Assembly: GCA_021159955.1 (NCBI GenBank)
Contig: JAGHDJ010000151.1
Location: 1-5,382 of the forward strand
DNA length: 5,382 bases
Source of the DNA: Dehalococcoidia bacterium
Lineage (GTDB): Bacteria; Chloroflexota; Dehalococcoidia; UBA2247
Direction: 5' to 3'
Shown here: positions 4,955 to 5,382 of the stretch, one piece after another
Layout of the letters: each line of letters opens with the position of its first letter
Numbering within the stretch: position 1 is the stretch's first letter
The notes under the pieces: model-generated
Told to the model about the DNA's origin: nothing
Databases searched by the model: none
The model's input: only the letters and a program-made list of their open reading frames with translations
Position numbers and translations under genes: made by a program

Positions 4955-5382
4955 TTGAGAATAATAAGGGGCACTGAGGCTGCCAGAAAATTTGTGTCAA
5001 AGCGTCTTTCTGCTGAGTATTATGATAATCCCTCCGAGCAGGTGGTTAAAGGGGTTATTGACCAGGTGCGTGATAGGGGAGATGCTGCTCTTTTAGAGTA
5101 TAGCAGGAAATTCAATGGGGTGGATCTGGAGAGGTTTGAGGTATCTGAGTCGGAAATTGAAGAAGCTTGCGCCGGCGCTGCCCCCGAACTGGTTTCTGCT
5201 CTGGAGTTGGCGGCAGAGAGAATATGTTCCTTCCAGATTATTTCTAAGGGTAATGGAGTTCAAAGCTTCAGGGATGGTGGACTGGGACAGATAGTACGCA
5301 CCTTGAAGCGTGTGGGAATATATGTTCCCGGCGGGACCGCCAGTTATCCTTCAACGATGTTGATGACCGCTATACCGGCGAA
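4955..5382 (+). CDS. hisD: Histidinol dehydrogenase, N-terminal part (cut by right edge)
   Basis: HisD is a zinc enzyme that oxidises histidinol to histidine with two NAD, the last steps of the pathway. The window holds the first 142 residues. The TTG at 4955 gives MRIIRGTEAARKFVSKR, the usual HisD beginning. It is the only start codon in frame, because a TGA lies in frame at 4919-4921. A G-rich site, GGGGG (4943-4947), sits 7 bases upstream. Recognisable blocks are VIDQVRDRGDAALLEYSRKF (34-53) and VGIYVPGGTASYPSTML (120-136) followed by TAIPA. The latter is the signature that opens the nucleotide-binding-like part. Active-site and zinc residues lie beyond the edge. It follows hisG by 47 bp on the same strand and is probably in the same operon. 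The rare TTG start and weak site suggest lower translation than hisZ or hisG. Confidence 0.93.
   Translation, partial: MRIIRGTEAARKFVSKRLSAEYYDNPSEQVVKGVIDQVRDRGDAALLEYSRKFNGVDLERFEVSESEIEEACAGAAPELVSALELAAERICSFQIISKGNGVQSFRDGGLGQIVRTLKRVGIYVPGGTASYPSTMLMTAIPA

Overview
The window is bacterial. It has a class A (ancestral-type) RNase P RNA gene, Shine-Dalgarno-led genes with mixed ATG/GTG/TTG starts, and a compact histidine operon of the HisZ-dependent type. Base composition looks moderate. HisZ, the repeat-rich spacers and the general style made me think of Chloroflexota (Dehalococcoidia-like), but this is a low-confidence inference and no sequence here proves it.

Layout, all genes on the + strand: (1) 1-521, the C-terminal half of a zinc-type medium-chain alcohol dehydrogenase, cut by the left edge. 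(2) 522-896, a non-coding stretch packed with short palindromes and degenerate interspersed repeats. (3) 897-1292, a strong sigma70-type promoter followed by rnpB, whose two ends pair in a 16-bp P1 helix. (4) 1293-1640, a spacer with no convincing gene, only a weak terminator candidate and a weak promoter candidate. (5) 1652-1894, a small unrecognised protein of 80 residues with a strong Shine-Dalgarno. (6) 1895-2220, a pyrimidine-rich spacer carrying the likely promoter of the his operon. (7) 2221-3486 hisZ, 3477-4907 hisG and 4955-5382 hisD (cut by the right edge).

The his genes cover the first and last steps of histidine synthesis. HisG condenses ATP with PRPP, HisZ is the tRNA-synthetase-like regulatory subunit that short HisG proteins need, and HisD oxidises histidinol to histidine. 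hisZ and hisG overlap by 10 bp, which suggests coupled translation.

The most interesting object is hisG. It encodes 476 residues instead of about 200-230 (short form) or about 290-300 (long form), because it holds two complete, diverged HisG catalytic domains in tandem. The two halves have lost different motifs: the first keeps the N-terminal PKG loop but has lost the TGRT PRPP loop, and the second keeps TGRT but has lost PKG. This suggests a covalent pseudo-dimer with divided labour, next to a HisZ that still carries a C-terminal domain resembling the anticodon-binding domain of HisRS. I could not check whether this architecture is already described.
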